In this document: positions 21,973 through 29,801 of the stretch, piece after piece
Position numbering within the stretch: the first letter of the stretch is position 1
How the letters are laid out: each line of letters opens with the position of its first letter
Origin: Nocardia pseudobrasiliensis NBRC 108224
Lineage (GTDB): Bacteria; Actinomycetota; Actinomycetes; Mycobacteriales; Mycobacteriaceae
Reading direction: 5' to 3'
Length of the DNA stretch: 33,772 nt
Assembly: GCF_001613105.1 (NCBI RefSeq)
Contig: NZ_BDBS01000074.1
Span: 1 to 33,772 of the forward strand
The notes under the pieces: model-generated
What the model saw: the letters and a program-made list of their open reading frames with translations, nothing else
The model's database searches: none
What the model was told of the DNA's origin: nothing
Translations under genes and position numbers: made by a program

Positions 21973-23214
21973 TCAGCGGCCGAAGCGGGCGTTCACCCAG
22001 GCGAGCACGTCGGAATAGGACGCCTCGAGGACGCTGCGGTGATCGACGCCGGGATAGCCGCGGTACCGCACCGGCCGCCCGCTCAGCAGCTGCTGGGCGA
22101 CCATGGCGTCGGTGGCCGGGGGCGTGACCGTGGCGTCGGCCCCGCCCTGGGCGACCAGGAGCGGGGAGGTGAACGGCAGCGGGCTGGGATCGTTGTCGTC
22201 GAGTACGCGGGTGAGCGCGCTGATATCGGCGTCGGCGCGGAACACCCGACCGGCGGGCAGCCCGCCCCACGAATCGTGTTCGCGCAGTTGACCGATGCAG
22301 CGATCATCGGCCTGCGGCAGCAGCGCCACCGCCTCGGGGGTGAGCATGCGCGCGGGATCTATATCGGTGACGGTCTGCGCCCCCCGGATCAGCAGCGGCA
22401 GGAACGAGGCCACCGCACCGCCGATCGAGCCGAGCGCCTGGGCGCTGCCGGTCTGCGTCGCGACGGCCGAGGCCCGCACACCGAGACCGATATGGGACGC
22501 GGGCGCCAGCGCGACCGCGCCGAGCAGCCGCAGTCGCGGAGCCCAATCCTGTGCTCGCGCATCGGCGAATATCGCCGCCTGCCCGCCCTGGGAGTGACCC
22601 ATCGCCAGCCAGCGGTCACCGATACCCGGCTCGACCTCGCGCGCGGCCAGCGCCATATCGGCCACCGCCCGCTGTTCGGCCTCGCCGATCAGATATCCGT
22701 GTGTCCCGCCGGTGCCCAAGCCCTGGTAATCGCTTTGTGCCACCGCGTAACCCGCGGCCACCCAGCGCGCCTGCGTCGCGCGCACCTGGGCGGTGTAGTC
22801 GTGGGCCGGATAGTCGGGCCCGGTATCGCGTGAGGGCGCGCAGACGTCGGCGACCCCGGTGGTGCCGTGCGACCACGAGATCAGCGGCCAACCGCCCTCG
22901 GGCGCAGGACCTTCCGGTACGGCCACGGTGCCAGAGACCGCCACCGGTCGGCCCTGGACATCCACCGAGCGGTACAGCACGAGACGGTTGCGGGCCCCGG
23001 CGACGCCCGGATCTCCGCTCAGCGGCCGCGACCAGATCACCGACCCGTGCGCGCCCGCGATCAGATCCGCGGGCGCGGAATAGAATTCGAGCCCGCCCGG
23101 ACCCTGCTCGGCGGCGTCGGCCGTCGCGGGGACGAGCGCGATCGCCAGCGCCGCCGCGATCCCTGTCACCGATACTCGAATCCACCGCGCCTTTGCGTAC
23201 CCCACCACGTGCAT
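21973..23214 (-). CDS. Secreted alpha/beta-hydrolase (LIP-type lipase)
   Basis: 413 aa. The signal peptide is clear: basic start, hydrophobic VSVTGIAAALAIALVPA, and likely cleavage after ADA at about residue 34. The mature enzyme has the oxyanion region PLISWSHGTTG, the nucleophile elbow MGHSQGGQAA, a likely acid in AQGGADATVTPP and the His in YPGVDHRSV. This arrangement, with the lid-like insertion after the elbow, matches secretory lipases of the LIP family common in Nocardia and Rhodococcus, which hydrolyse triacylglycerols or esters. GGAGGT touches the ATG at 23214, so a GTG two or three codons downstream may be the real start. A TTCGACCT inverted repeat lies upstream. Confidence 0.85.
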   Translation of the reverse strand: MHVVGYAKARWIRVSVTGIAAALAIALVPATADAAEQGPGGLEFYSAPADLIAGAHGSVIWSRPLSGDPGVAGARNRLVLYRSVDVQGRPVAVSGTVAVPEGPAPEGGWPLISWSHGTTGVADVCAPSRDTGPDYPAHDYTAQVRATQARWVAAGYAVAQSDYQGLGTGGTHGYLIGEAEQRAVADMALAAREVEPGIGDRWLAMGHSQGGQAAIFADARAQDWAPRLRLLGAVALAPASHIGLGVRASAVATQTGSAQALGSIGGAVASFLPLLIRGAQTVTDIDPARMLTPEAVALLPQADDRCIGQLREHDSWGGLPAGRVFRADADISALTRVLDDNDPSPLPFTSPLLVAQGGADATVTPPATDAMVAQQLLSGRPVRYRGYPGVDHRSVLEASYSDVLAWVNARFGR

Positions 23215-23234
23215 ACCTCCACCTCAACGGGTCC

Positions 23235-23261
23235 TTCGACCTCCGACGGTACAAGGTCGAA
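23235..23261. promoter_or_regulatory. 8-bp perfect inverted repeat upstream of the lipase gene
   Basis: TTCGACCT (23235-23242) and AGGTCGAA (23254-23261) are separated by 11 nt. The repeat fills most of the 51-bp gap between the PEBP gene and the lipase start. It may be an operator over the lipase promoter or a hairpin after the PEBP gene. There is no T-tract to support a terminator. Confidence 0.45.
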
Positions 23262-23265
23262 ATGA

Positions 23266-23829
23266 TCAGCGACGGTAGGTTGCCGTCAGGGCGCCCTGGG
23301 CGACGGCCGAGCCCTCGACAGCGGTCAGCGATTGCGCGAGGGAACTCTGCGGGGGCAGCGAGAGCCGGTTGGGCAGTGCGTAGACGGTGAAGCGGTAGTG
23401 ATGGGTTCCGCTGCCCGGGGGCGGGCAGGGCGCGAAATAGTCGGGACGGTCACTGCTGTTGAGCAGGGCGGTGCCGCCCTCGGGGATCCCGCCCTCGGCG
23501 ACCGCGGTCGTGGTCGCGGGGATGTCGATGACGATCCAGTGCGTGAAGACTCCGCCCGGGGCGTCCGGATCGTCCACGACGAGGGCGAATCGGGCGATTT
23601 CCGGCGGCGTCGTCCAGGACAGCGGCAGCGTCTCGCCGGTCCCGGCGCAGGTGTACTCCTCGGGTAGGGCCGCGCCCTCGGCGACGGCGCTGCTGGTGAC
23701 CCGAATCTGGTGTGTCGCAGGCGGTTCGGGTGCGGTGGTGGGCGTGGCGTGCGAGCCGGTATCCGAACACCCGGCCGCGGCGGCCAGCGACAGCGCCGCG
23801 GCGACCAGGCGAACCTGGCGGTCGGTCAT
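23266..23829 (-). CDS. YbhB/YbcL-type PEBP lipoprotein
   Basis: 187 aa. A lipoprotein signal is present: basic start MTDRQVR, hydrophobic core, lipobox LAAAAGC with the acylated cysteine near residue 21, then a Thr/Pro-rich spacer. The domain has the phosphatidylethanolamine-binding-protein motifs: ALVVDDPDAPGGVFTHWIV (the DPDAP loop and the ligand-site His) and, later, GTHHYRFTVYAL. Bacterial members bind small anionic ligands; their biological role is unsettled. It would be anchored on the outer face of the membrane. I chose the ATG at 23829, since an upstream in-frame ATG (23865) would bury the signal. It lies upstream of the lipase on the same strand. Confidence 0.85.
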   Translation of the reverse strand: MTDRQVRLVAAALSLAAAAGCSDTGSHATPTTAPEPPATHQIRVTSSAVAEGAALPEEYTCAGTGETLPLSWTTPPEIARFALVVDDPDAPGGVFTHWIVIDIPATTTAVAEGGIPEGGTALLNSSDRPDYFAPCPPPGSGTHHYRFTVYALPNRLSLPPQSSLAQSLTAVEGSAVAQGALTATYRR

Positions 23830-23875
23830 GGGTCGAGGGTAGGACCGCCGGGCCGGGAGTTCCACGAAACCGGTC

Positions 23876-24274
23876 TCAACCCCCTAGGTCCGCGCCGGTG
23901 AGCGGTGGATGCGCGTCGAGCTCGGCGACCTCGGCATCGGTGAGCAGCCGCGAACGGATCAGAAAGCGCACGCCCTCGGGCGCTTCCAGCGAGAAGCCGC
24001 TGCCGCGCCCGGGGACCACGTCCACGGTCAGGTGGGTGTGCCGCCAGTACTCGAACTGATCGGCGCTCATCCAGAACGGCGTCCCGTCCGGCAGTTCACC
24101 GAGCAGGACATCGGCCGCGCCGACGCGGAATTCGCCGCGCGGGTAACACATCGGCGAACTGCCGTCGCAGCAGCCGCCGGATTGATGGAACATCACCGAC
24201 CCGTGCCGCTCGACGAGTCCGCCGAGCAGCCTGGCCGCGTCCTCGGTGATGCCGATGCGCGCGGGGACGGACAT
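23876..24274 (-). CDS. DUF779 protein coupled to aldehyde dehydrogenase
   Basis: 132 aa. The defining segment is FHQSGGCCDGSSPMCYP (about 28-44), with a CC pair and a third cysteine. WMSADQFEYWRHTHLTVDVVPGRGSGFSLE follows and ends the DUF779 pattern. The ATG overlaps the TGA of the aldehyde dehydrogenase gene by one base (TGATG), so the two are translationally coupled. DUF779 proteins occur almost always downstream of acetaldehyde dehydrogenases and are of unknown function. The conserved cysteines suggest a metal- or redox-related accessory role, which is speculation. Confidence 0.85.
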   Translation of the reverse strand: MSVPARIGITEDAARLLGGLVERHGSVMFHQSGGCCDGSSPMCYPRGEFRVGAADVLLGELPDGTPFWMSADQFEYWRHTHLTVDVVPGRGSGFSLEAPEGVRFLIRSRLLTDAEVAELDAHPPLTGADLGG

Positions 24275-25791
24275 CAGAAGAATCCGAGTTTCTGTGGTGA
24301 ATAGCTCACCAGCAGATTCTTGGTCTGCTGATAGTGGTCGAGCATCATCGCGTGATTCTCGCGGCCGATACCGGACTTCTTGTATCCGCCGAACGCCGCG
24401 TGCGCGGGATAGGCGTGATAGCAATTGGTCCACACGCGGCCGGCCTTGATCGCGCGGCCCATTCGATAGGCGGTATTCATATCGCGGGTCCACACCCCGG
24501 CGCCGAGTCCGTAGAGGGTGTCGTTGGCGATTTTCAGCGCGTCGGCCACACCGTCGAACTTGGTCACCGAGACGACCGGACCGAAGATCTCCTCCTGGAA
24601 GATGCGCATATCGTTGCGGCCCTCGAAGATCGTCGGTTCAATGTAGAACCCGTTGGGATATTCGTCGACCTTGCGCATCGCACCGCCGGTGAGCACCTTC
24701 GCGCCCTCTTTGCGGCCGATATCGATGTAGGACATGATCTTCTCGTACTGATCGTTGCTGGCCTGCGCGCCGATCATGGTGGCGTCGTCGAGCGGATTGC
24801 CGCCGGTGATGGCGCGGGTGCGCTCGATACAGCGGGCCATGAAATCGTCGTAGATCGCCGAATCGACAAGGGCGCGTGAGGGACAAGTGCACACCTCGCC
24901 CTGATTCAGCGCGAACATCACGAAGCCCTCCACCGCCTTGTCGAGGAATTCGTCGTCGGCGTTCATGACATCGGCCAGGAAGATGTTGGGGCTCTTACCA
25001 CCCAGTTCGAGGGTGACCGGGATGATGTTCTCGCTGGCGTACTGCATGATCAGCCGCCCGGTGGTGGTCTCGCCGGTGAAGGCGACCTTGGCCACCCGTG
25101 GGCTGGACGCGAGCGGTTTACCCGCCTCGACGCCGAATCCGTTGACCACGTTGACGACTCCGGCCGGGAGCAGATCGGCGATGAGTTCGATCACCAGCAG
25201 CAGCGAGGCCGGGGTCTGCTCGGCGGGCTTGATGACCACGCAGTTGCCGGCGGCCAGCGCGGGGGCGAGCTTCCAGGTCGCCATCAGGATCGGGAAGTTC
25301 CACGGGATGATCTGCCCGACCACGCCCAGCGGCTCGTGGAAGTGGTAGGCGATGGTGTCGGCGTCGATCTCGGAGATGCGGCCCTCCTGGGCGCGGATCG
25401 CACCCGCGAAATAGCGGAAATGGTCCACCGCCAACGGAATATCCGCGGCGAGGGTTTCGCGGACCGGCTTGCCGTTCTCCCAGGTCTCGGCGACGGCGAG
25501 GCGTTCGAGATTGGCCTCGATGCGATCGGCGATCCTATTGAGGATATTGGCGCGCTCGCCCACCGGGGTCGCGCCCCAGGCGTCGGCGGCGGCGTGGGCG
25601 GCGTCGAGGGCGAGGTCGATATCGCCCGCGGTGGATCGGGCGACCTCGCAGAAGGTCTCACCGTCGATGGGGGAGGGGTTCTCGAAATACCGGCCCTCGA
25701 CCGGGGCCTTCCAATCGCCGCCGATGAAATTGTCGTAGCGCCGGGCGAACTCGACGATGCTGCCGTCGGAGCCGGGTTTGGCGTAGATCAT
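24274..25791 (-). CDS. Acetaldehyde/aldehyde dehydrogenase (ExaC/AcoD-like)
   Basis: 505 aa. Motifs in order are VGQIIPWNFPILMATWKLA, VIKPAEQTPAS, FTGETTTGRLIM, the catalytic Glu in LELGGKSPNIF and the catalytic Cys in NQGEVCTCPSRALV. The C-terminus is KKSGIGRENHAMMLDHYQQTKNLLVSYSP. This matches NAD-dependent acetaldehyde dehydrogenase II of the ExaC/AcoD/AldB group, usually involved in ethanol or acetoin catabolism. It is the central gene of an apparent regulator / ALDH / DUF779 operon: the regulator stops 74 bp upstream, and DUF779 overlaps the stop. GGGAG lies 7 nt before the ATG at 25791. Confidence 0.9.
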   Translation of the reverse strand: MIYAKPGSDGSIVEFARRYDNFIGGDWKAPVEGRYFENPSPIDGETFCEVARSTAGDIDLALDAAHAAADAWGATPVGERANILNRIADRIEANLERLAVAETWENGKPVRETLAADIPLAVDHFRYFAGAIRAQEGRISEIDADTIAYHFHEPLGVVGQIIPWNFPILMATWKLAPALAAGNCVVIKPAEQTPASLLLVIELIADLLPAGVVNVVNGFGVEAGKPLASSPRVAKVAFTGETTTGRLIMQYASENIIPVTLELGGKSPNIFLADVMNADDEFLDKAVEGFVMFALNQGEVCTCPSRALVDSAIYDDFMARCIERTRAITGGNPLDDATMIGAQASNDQYEKIMSYIDIGRKEGAKVLTGGAMRKVDEYPNGFYIEPTIFEGRNDMRIFQEEIFGPVVSVTKFDGVADALKIANDTLYGLGAGVWTRDMNTAYRMGRAIKAGRVWTNCYHAYPAHAAFGGYKKSGIGRENHAMMLDHYQQTKNLLVSYSPQKLGFF

Positions 25792-25817
25792 GGTGCACTC
25801 CCGTTCGAATAGCCGTG

Positions 25818-25831
25818 GTGACGGCCGTCAC
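25818..25831. promoter_or_regulatory. 14-bp perfect palindrome upstream of the aldehyde dehydrogenase gene
   Basis: GTGACGGCCGTCAC is perfectly symmetrical and lies 26 nt before the ALDH ATG, in the 74-bp gap after the regulator gene. It is a candidate binding site for the GAF/winged-helix regulator encoded next door. Confidence 0.45.
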
Positions 25832-25865
25832 TATGGACCGGTCTGGTTGGCGAACGGTTGGCGGT

Positions 25866-27074
25866 TCAGCGCAGCGCGCTGTGCAGCCGCGCGGCCACCA
25901 GCGCGCGGCGCGGATCGTCGGCCGCGAGCAGGCGTAACGCGCGCTCGTGCACCTCGGTGTCGGCGGGGCAGCGTGCGCCGAATTCGACCAGATGCGTGGG
26001 GTTTCCGCTGCCCAGCACCGCGGTGCGCAGACCCACGAGCAGATACTCCCGCCATTCGACGACGCCCGGGGTATCCGAATCCGGCAGCAGCGGACCGCGA
26101 TACAGCCGCAGCGCCGTGGCGACGTCGCCGGCCGCGATGGCGGCGAGCAGTTCCACCGCATCGCAGGAGATGGGCCGGGTGAGCACATAGCGGCGGCTGG
26201 TGATGTCGCCGCCGGTGGCGCGGCGCAGATGCGACACATCGGCTTTGAGCGTGGCCGCGGAGACCGGTCGATCGCCGTAGACCGCGGCCTGCAACCGCTG
26301 CGGGGTATAACCGTCTGGCTCGAGGGCGAGCAGGGTGAGGATCTCGATCTGCCTGGGCCGCAGGCGAATCGGCGCGCCCGCGCGGGTGAGGGTGGCCGCG
26401 CCGAGACAGTCCAGGCGCAGTTCGCGGCCGCTGTCGCACGGTTCGGCGGGCAGACGCGATTCGATGGCCGAGACCAGCGCCCGCACGGTGGACATGGCCA
26501 GCGGATGGGAGCGATCCCAGGTCGTGGACAGATCCAGCACGCCGAGCTGCCTCCCATCGGAGGCGTGGATGGGCGCGCAGTAGCAGACCCAGCCGTGCAG
26601 GGCGGCGACCAGATGTTCGGCGGAGAACACCGTGCTGGGCTGTCCGCTGCGCAGTGCCAGCGACAATGCGTTGGTGCCCATATGGGTTTCGTCCCAGCGG
26701 CCGCCGGGTGCGAAGTTCACCGCCTCGGCGCGCCGGCGCATCACCCGGCCGCCGCACGACCACAGGATGGTGCCCTGCTCGTCGGTGACCGCCGCGACGA
26801 AACCGGAATCGTCGGTGATGGAACGTAATTCGCCCGCCAGTTCCGTGACCGGGCGGCGCAGTGGCGAATGCGCCCAGCGCGCGGCGATTTCCGAATCATC
26901 GGCGGGTGCGGCCACGCAGCCGGGATCCACGGTCGGCAACGAGCGCTGCCAGGATTGGACGACCTCGGTGCGCAGCAGGGTGTCGCCGGGCACGGCGGCG
27001 CGCGTGGCCGCCCAGCGGGCCCATTCCTGTTCCAGTGCCGCTCGCCGCTGGGACAGGGTGCGAATCTGTGGCAT
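25866..27074 (-). CDS. GAF-domain / winged-helix transcriptional regulator (AcoR-like sensor part, non-sigma54)
   Basis: 402 aa. Residues about 25-210 resemble the N-terminus of AcoR-type regulators: SWQRSLPTVDPG, then a GAF domain with AVTDEQGTILWSCGG, GGRWDETHMGTNALSLAL, FSAEHLVAALHGWVCYCAPIH and LGVLDLS. The central AAA+ sigma-54 module and the Fis-type HTH of AcoR are absent. The C-terminus has an OmpR-like winged helix (PIRLRPRQIEILTLLALEPDGYTPQRL, then SAATLKADVSHLRRA) and a helical tail. Such proteins are typical of actinobacteria, which lack sigma-54. It likely senses an alcohol or aldehyde and controls the ALDH-DUF779 genes downstream. The ATG at 27074 has GAGG about 10 nt upstream. 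Confidence 0.82.
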   Translation of the reverse strand: MPQIRTLSQRRAALEQEWARWAATRAAVPGDTLLRTEVVQSWQRSLPTVDPGCVAAPADDSEIAARWAHSPLRRPVTELAGELRSITDDSGFVAAVTDEQGTILWSCGGRVMRRRAEAVNFAPGGRWDETHMGTNALSLALRSGQPSTVFSAEHLVAALHGWVCYCAPIHASDGRQLGVLDLSTTWDRSHPLAMSTVRALVSAIESRLPAEPCDSGRELRLDCLGAATLTRAGAPIRLRPRQIEILTLLALEPDGYTPQRLQAAVYGDRPVSAATLKADVSHLRRATGGDITSRRYVLTRPISCDAVELLAAIAAGDVATALRLYRGPLLPDSDTPGVVEWREYLLVGLRTAVLGSGNPTHLVEFGARCPADTEVHERALRLLAADDPRRALVAARLHSALR

Positions 27075-27136
27075 CGCAAACAACCTCGTCGTCCGGTAAG
27101 TCCCTGCGTCCCTCCATCATTGCCTACCAGGCAGGA

Positions 27137-27157
27137 CCGCGGGGCCGATTCCCGCGG
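27137..27157. promoter_or_regulatory. 7-bp-arm inverted repeat upstream of the GAF regulator
   Basis: CCGCGGG (27137-27143) and CCCGCGG (27151-27157) pair perfectly around a 7-nt centre, about 63 nt upstream of the regulator start. A TGCCT-ACC-AGGCA dyad lies beside it at 27121-27133. These sites could mediate autoregulation. Confidence 0.35.
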
Positions 27158-27346
27158 ACAGGTTTCGTTTACCGTCGGATCGGATAATCTATTGTGGCTG
27201 TTGCTTCCGATGAGAAACACCGGAAAAACATTTCGACACGCCGACGGAGTTGACACGGTTCGGCCGGGTGGGAATGGTTGTCTGCTTATCGCTGCGCGCA
27301 GATGGTCACTCGATCACCACATCCACCCATTCGAAGGAGTCGTGTC

Positions 27347-27586
27347 TTGGCGCGTGTGTCCACAATGCTCGCCGGTCTAGCCCTGGCCGCCGCCGCGGTG
27401 ACGGGTTCCGCGAATGCGGGTCGATTCGCGGATTTCGATTCGGCGCCCCCGGCGACCCACTCCGACGACGAGGCCGACGACCCACCGTGCAGTGGCGCCA
27501 AGAAGCCCGACGAGCTGAACAAACCCATTCGCGATCACAGCGGCGAGGCCGTCCCGAGCGGTATTCCGATGCAGCCGCGGCGTTGA
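27347..27586 (+). CDS. Small secreted protein, unknown function
   Basis: 79 aa from a TTG start (MARVSTMLAGLALAAAAVTG) with AAGGAG 7 nt upstream. An in-frame ATG 7 codons later (27368) is the alternative. Residues 1-26 form a signal peptide with likely cleavage after ANA. The mature peptide of about 53 residues is polar and acidic in the middle (SDDEADDP), has a single cysteine (PPCSGAKKP) and ends IPMQPRR. I do not recognise a family. Its stop is 13 bp from the convergent lipoprotein gene. Confidence 0.6.
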   Translation: MARVSTMLAGLALAAAAVTGSANAGRFADFDSAPPATHSDDEADDPPCSGAKKPDELNKPIRDHSGEAVPSGIPMQPRR

Positions 27587-27599
27587 CGCATGCGGCGGG

Positions 27600-27920
27600 C
27601 TATTTGTTGAAGAAGATTCCCGCTACGTCGGCATTCTTGATCGGCGTATCCGCATTGCGCTGAGTGCCGCACAGGAAATCGACCGCGGCCAGCGTCAGAT
27701 CCACTGTGGTGCCCGGGGGTTCGTGATCGTCGTTGGTCTGCTGCTTGACGAATTTCGTGACCGTCATCCGTTTGGTGTCCTGATCCTGCTTCACGTATTC
27801 GCTGCACGGGGTGTCCCCACCCTTGTTCAGCGCGCGCTGCACATCGGTGCAGCCGCCGAGAAGTATCGCGGCGACGGCCAGTCCGGCAGCGGTCGCGGCG
27901 GGCCATCGCGTGGGGATCAT
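27600..27920 (-). CDS. Small HdeA-like lipoprotein
   Basis: 106 aa. The lipoprotein signal ends in ILLGGC, with the acylated Cys near residue 24. The mature part has two cysteines about 45 residues apart (PCSEYVKQDQ and FLCGTQRN) with a helical, Lys/Gln-rich stretch between them. This layout resembles the HdeA-like small lipoproteins of mycobacteria, in which a disulphide links two helices. The similarity is by pattern only, and acid-chaperone activity should not be assumed. AGGAG lies 8 nt before the ATG. A 7-bp hairpin (27946-27964) sits 25 nt upstream of the start. Confidence 0.7.
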   Translation of the reverse strand: MIPTRWPAATAAGLAVAAILLGGCTDVQRALNKGGDTPCSEYVKQDQDTKRMTVTKFVKQQTNDDHEPPGTTVDLTLAAVDFLCGTQRNADTPIKNADVAGIFFNK

Positions 27921-27945
27921 CGAAGCGTCTCCTCGTGGATCAGGT

Positions 27946-27964
27946 TGCCGGGCCGTTCCCGGCA
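27946..27964. promoter_or_regulatory. Hairpin in the promoter/leader of the HdeA-like lipoprotein
   Basis: TGCCGGG (27946-27952) and CCCGGCA (27958-27964) form a perfect 7-bp stem with a 5-nt loop, ending 25 nt upstream of the lipoprotein ATG. No T-tract follows. It could be a leader structure or an operator. Confidence 0.35.
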
Positions 27965-28060
27965 GTGCGTGCCGTCAGCCTAGAGGTTCGACGCATGCGC
28001 TTACATCAGGGGAAACCCTGGCACGGGCACTTTGTCGGTGTGCCGGATAGGGTCGGGGCC

Positions 28061-28153
28061 ATGCGGTACAGCAGGCTTGGCAATCGGGATAGCGGCGGCT
28101 ATGCGGGCGGGGAGCCGGAAAGCCTACTGGGACAGGCGCTCAGCGGACGATGA
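28061..28153 (+). pseudogene. Aldo/keto reductase remnant, now a 30-aa leader ORF
   Basis: The 30-residue frame opens with MRYSRLGN, the usual start of an aldo/keto reductase. It then jumps to YAGGEPESLLGQALSGR, which matches the AKR segment around 'Y-GGG-SE-LLG-AL-GR' that normally lies about 60 residues into the enzyme, after the catalytic Asp strand. The simplest reading is an AKR gene with an internal deletion and loss of everything after this point. The TGA overlaps the ATG of the metallopeptidase gene (ATGA), so translation of the remnant could couple to it. The match is from memory of the family; chance similarity is possible for so short a peptide. Confidence 0.5.
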
Positions 28154-28881
28154 GCGCGAGCGAAGCGGTGTCGTCGATAACCGATCGGCTGACGGAGATC
28201 TCGCAGCAGCCGCCGATGTGGGTGGTGCTCGCCACGGCGGGCGCGGCGCTGGTGGCGGTGGCGTATCCGCCGCTGTGGCGGATCCTGCGCACCGCGGTGA
28301 CGATCGCGCACGAGACCGGGCATGCGGTGGTGGCGGTGCTGACCGGGCGCACGTTGCGCGGGGTCCGATTGCATTCGGACACCTCGGGGGTGACGGTGTC
28401 GCGCGGAAAGCCCTACGGGCTCGGCATGGTGCTCACCACCATGGCGGGCTATCCCGCGCCCTCGGCGCTGGGCCTGGGTTGTGCGGCGCTGCTGGCCGCG
28501 GGGCGGTTGACGCTCATGCTGTGGCTCGTGGTCGCGGCGCTGGCGGTGTTGCTGGTGATGATCCGCAATCTGTTCGGTTTGCTGGCGGTGGTGTGCGCGG
28601 GCGCGGTGGTATTCGTCGTGTCCTGGTACGGCACGGTCGTGCAGCAGGGTGTGTTCGGCTATGCGGTGGCGTGGTTTCTGCTGTTCGGCGGGTTGCGCAC
28701 GATCGCGGAACTACAGCGGGTGCATATGCGCGGCGACGGATCCGACGCCGATCAGCTGGCCTATCTGACCCGGATCCCGGGACTGTTCTGGGTGCTGCTG
28801 TTCGGTGCGGCGGCGTTGGCGGCCTTGGTGTTCGGCGGTCGGCTGCTGCTGGGGTTCTGGCCCGCGCTGGGCAGTGCGTGA
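28150..28881 (+). CDS. M50-type membrane metallopeptidase (M50B-like)
   Basis: 243 aa, with about five to six hydrophobic segments. The zinc motif HETGH (H54-E55-x-x-H58) lies just after the first membrane segment, in TVAIAHETGHAVV-like context, as in site-2-protease-like peptidases. The rest alternates hydrophobic stretches (LTLMLWLVVAALAVLLVMI, AVVFVVSWYG, FWVLLFGAAALAALVFGG) with a short cytoplasmic loop (LQRVHMRGDGSDADQLAYLT). The usual third ligand motif is not obvious; GYPAPSALGLG occupies a likely position. Members may cleave anti-sigma factors or other membrane proteins, but no partner is encoded nearby. The ATG lacks its own good ribosome site and overlaps the AKR-remnant stop. It is convergent with the Sel1 gene (4-bp gap). 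Confidence 0.8.
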   Translation: MSASEAVSSITDRLTEISQQPPMWVVLATAGAALVAVAYPPLWRILRTAVTIAHETGHAVVAVLTGRTLRGVRLHSDTSGVTVSRGKPYGLGMVLTTMAGYPAPSALGLGCAALLAAGRLTLMLWLVVAALAVLLVMIRNLFGLLAVVCAGAVVFVVSWYGTVVQQGVFGYAVAWFLLFGGLRTIAELQRVHMRGDGSDADQLAYLTRIPGLFWVLLFGAAALAALVFGGRLLLGFWPALGSA

Positions 28882-28885
28882 CGGG

Positions 28886-29701
28886 TCAGGTGCGCTGCAT
28901 GCTGTCGGCGCAGGCGCGCCAGACCCGCGCCTCGCTCGGATTGCCCCGGCGATCCAGCACTTCGGCGAGTCCGGCCATCGCGCGCACATCGCCGCTGTCG
29001 GCGGCGGCGCGCCACCATCGTTCGGCCTCGAACAACTCCCCGCGGCGATAGCGGACCACGCCCAGGTCGTAGGCCGCGCCCGCATGGCCGAAATCGGCGG
29101 CCTGGGTCCACAGCATGCAGGCCTGTTCCAGATCGCCGCGCCCGTGCATGGCGACCCCGAGATCGTAGAGCGCACCGCGATAACGGCTTTCGTCGGTGGG
29201 GGAGGCGGTGACCTCCACGCGGATCACCAGTTCGGTGAAATCGACCGGTCCGATCCCGGTGCTGCAGTACAGGATCGCGGCGTCGGCGCCGGTGTGTTCG
29301 ATGAGCATGCCGTAGTTGCCGGTCCAGGACGCGGTGGCGCCGGTGGTATCCATCCACACCGGGGTCAGGGTGAGCGAGGCGTCCGGTCCGGCCGCCTGCA
29401 CGCGCAATTCGATACCCGAGCTCATGGCATCGGCCCACACATCGACCCCGCGCAGTCGACGCTCGTCGAGCGCGACGTGCCCGCCCAGCACCGACAGTCC
29501 GATTCCGAAGCCCAGCAACCCATCCGGCGGCGCGGCCGAGCGCAGCCGTAGCGAGACGGTGGTGGGGTCCGGTCCCAGGGGCGCACAGTACATCGGATAG
29601 ACCGTGTCGCCGCGCCATTCGACCGGTTCGGCGCTGACATAGCGTTCGGCCAGCGGCACGAGCGTCTCGTCCTGCACGCCGTACGGGGACGGCCCGGTCA
29701 T
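28886..29701 (-). CDS. Sel1/TPR-repeat protein with an N-terminal beta-rich domain
   Basis: 271 aa. Residues about 1-165 are beta-rich and unassigned (GDTVYPMYCAPLGPDPTTVSL, GGHVALDERRLRGVDVWAD). Residues about 175-265 hold Sel1-like repeats: ALYDLGVAMHGRGDLEQACMLWTQAADFGHAG, AYDLGVVRYRRGELFEAERWWRAAADSGDV, then MAGLAEVLDRRGNPSEARVWRACAD. Such repeats form a helical scaffold for protein contacts. There is no signal peptide. The ATG at 29701 has AAGG about 8 nt upstream. I cannot assign a role to it. Confidence 0.78.
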   Translation of the reverse strand: MTGPSPYGVQDETLVPLAERYVSAEPVEWRGDTVYPMYCAPLGPDPTTVSLRLRSAAPPDGLLGFGIGLSVLGGHVALDERRLRGVDVWADAMSSGIELRVQAAGPDASLTLTPVWMDTTGATASWTGNYGMLIEHTGADAAILYCSTGIGPVDFTELVIRVEVTASPTDESRYRGALYDLGVAMHGRGDLEQACMLWTQAADFGHAGAAYDLGVVRYRRGELFEAERWWRAAADSGDVRAMAGLAEVLDRRGNPSEARVWRACADSMQRT

Positions 29702-29801
29702 CGTGCCCGCCTTTCGCCGGAGCTGTCGGGAAGGATTCGGCCATACGGTAGTACTCGCGGCGCGGAAAAATCGCTGAACGAACAGGTGTTAGCCAGGAAA
29801 T

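Noticed and set aside
27723..27983. 86-aa plus-strand frame opposite the HdeA-like lipoprotein
   Set aside because: The opposite strand has a ribosome site, a lipobox and a coherent protein; this frame has none of these.
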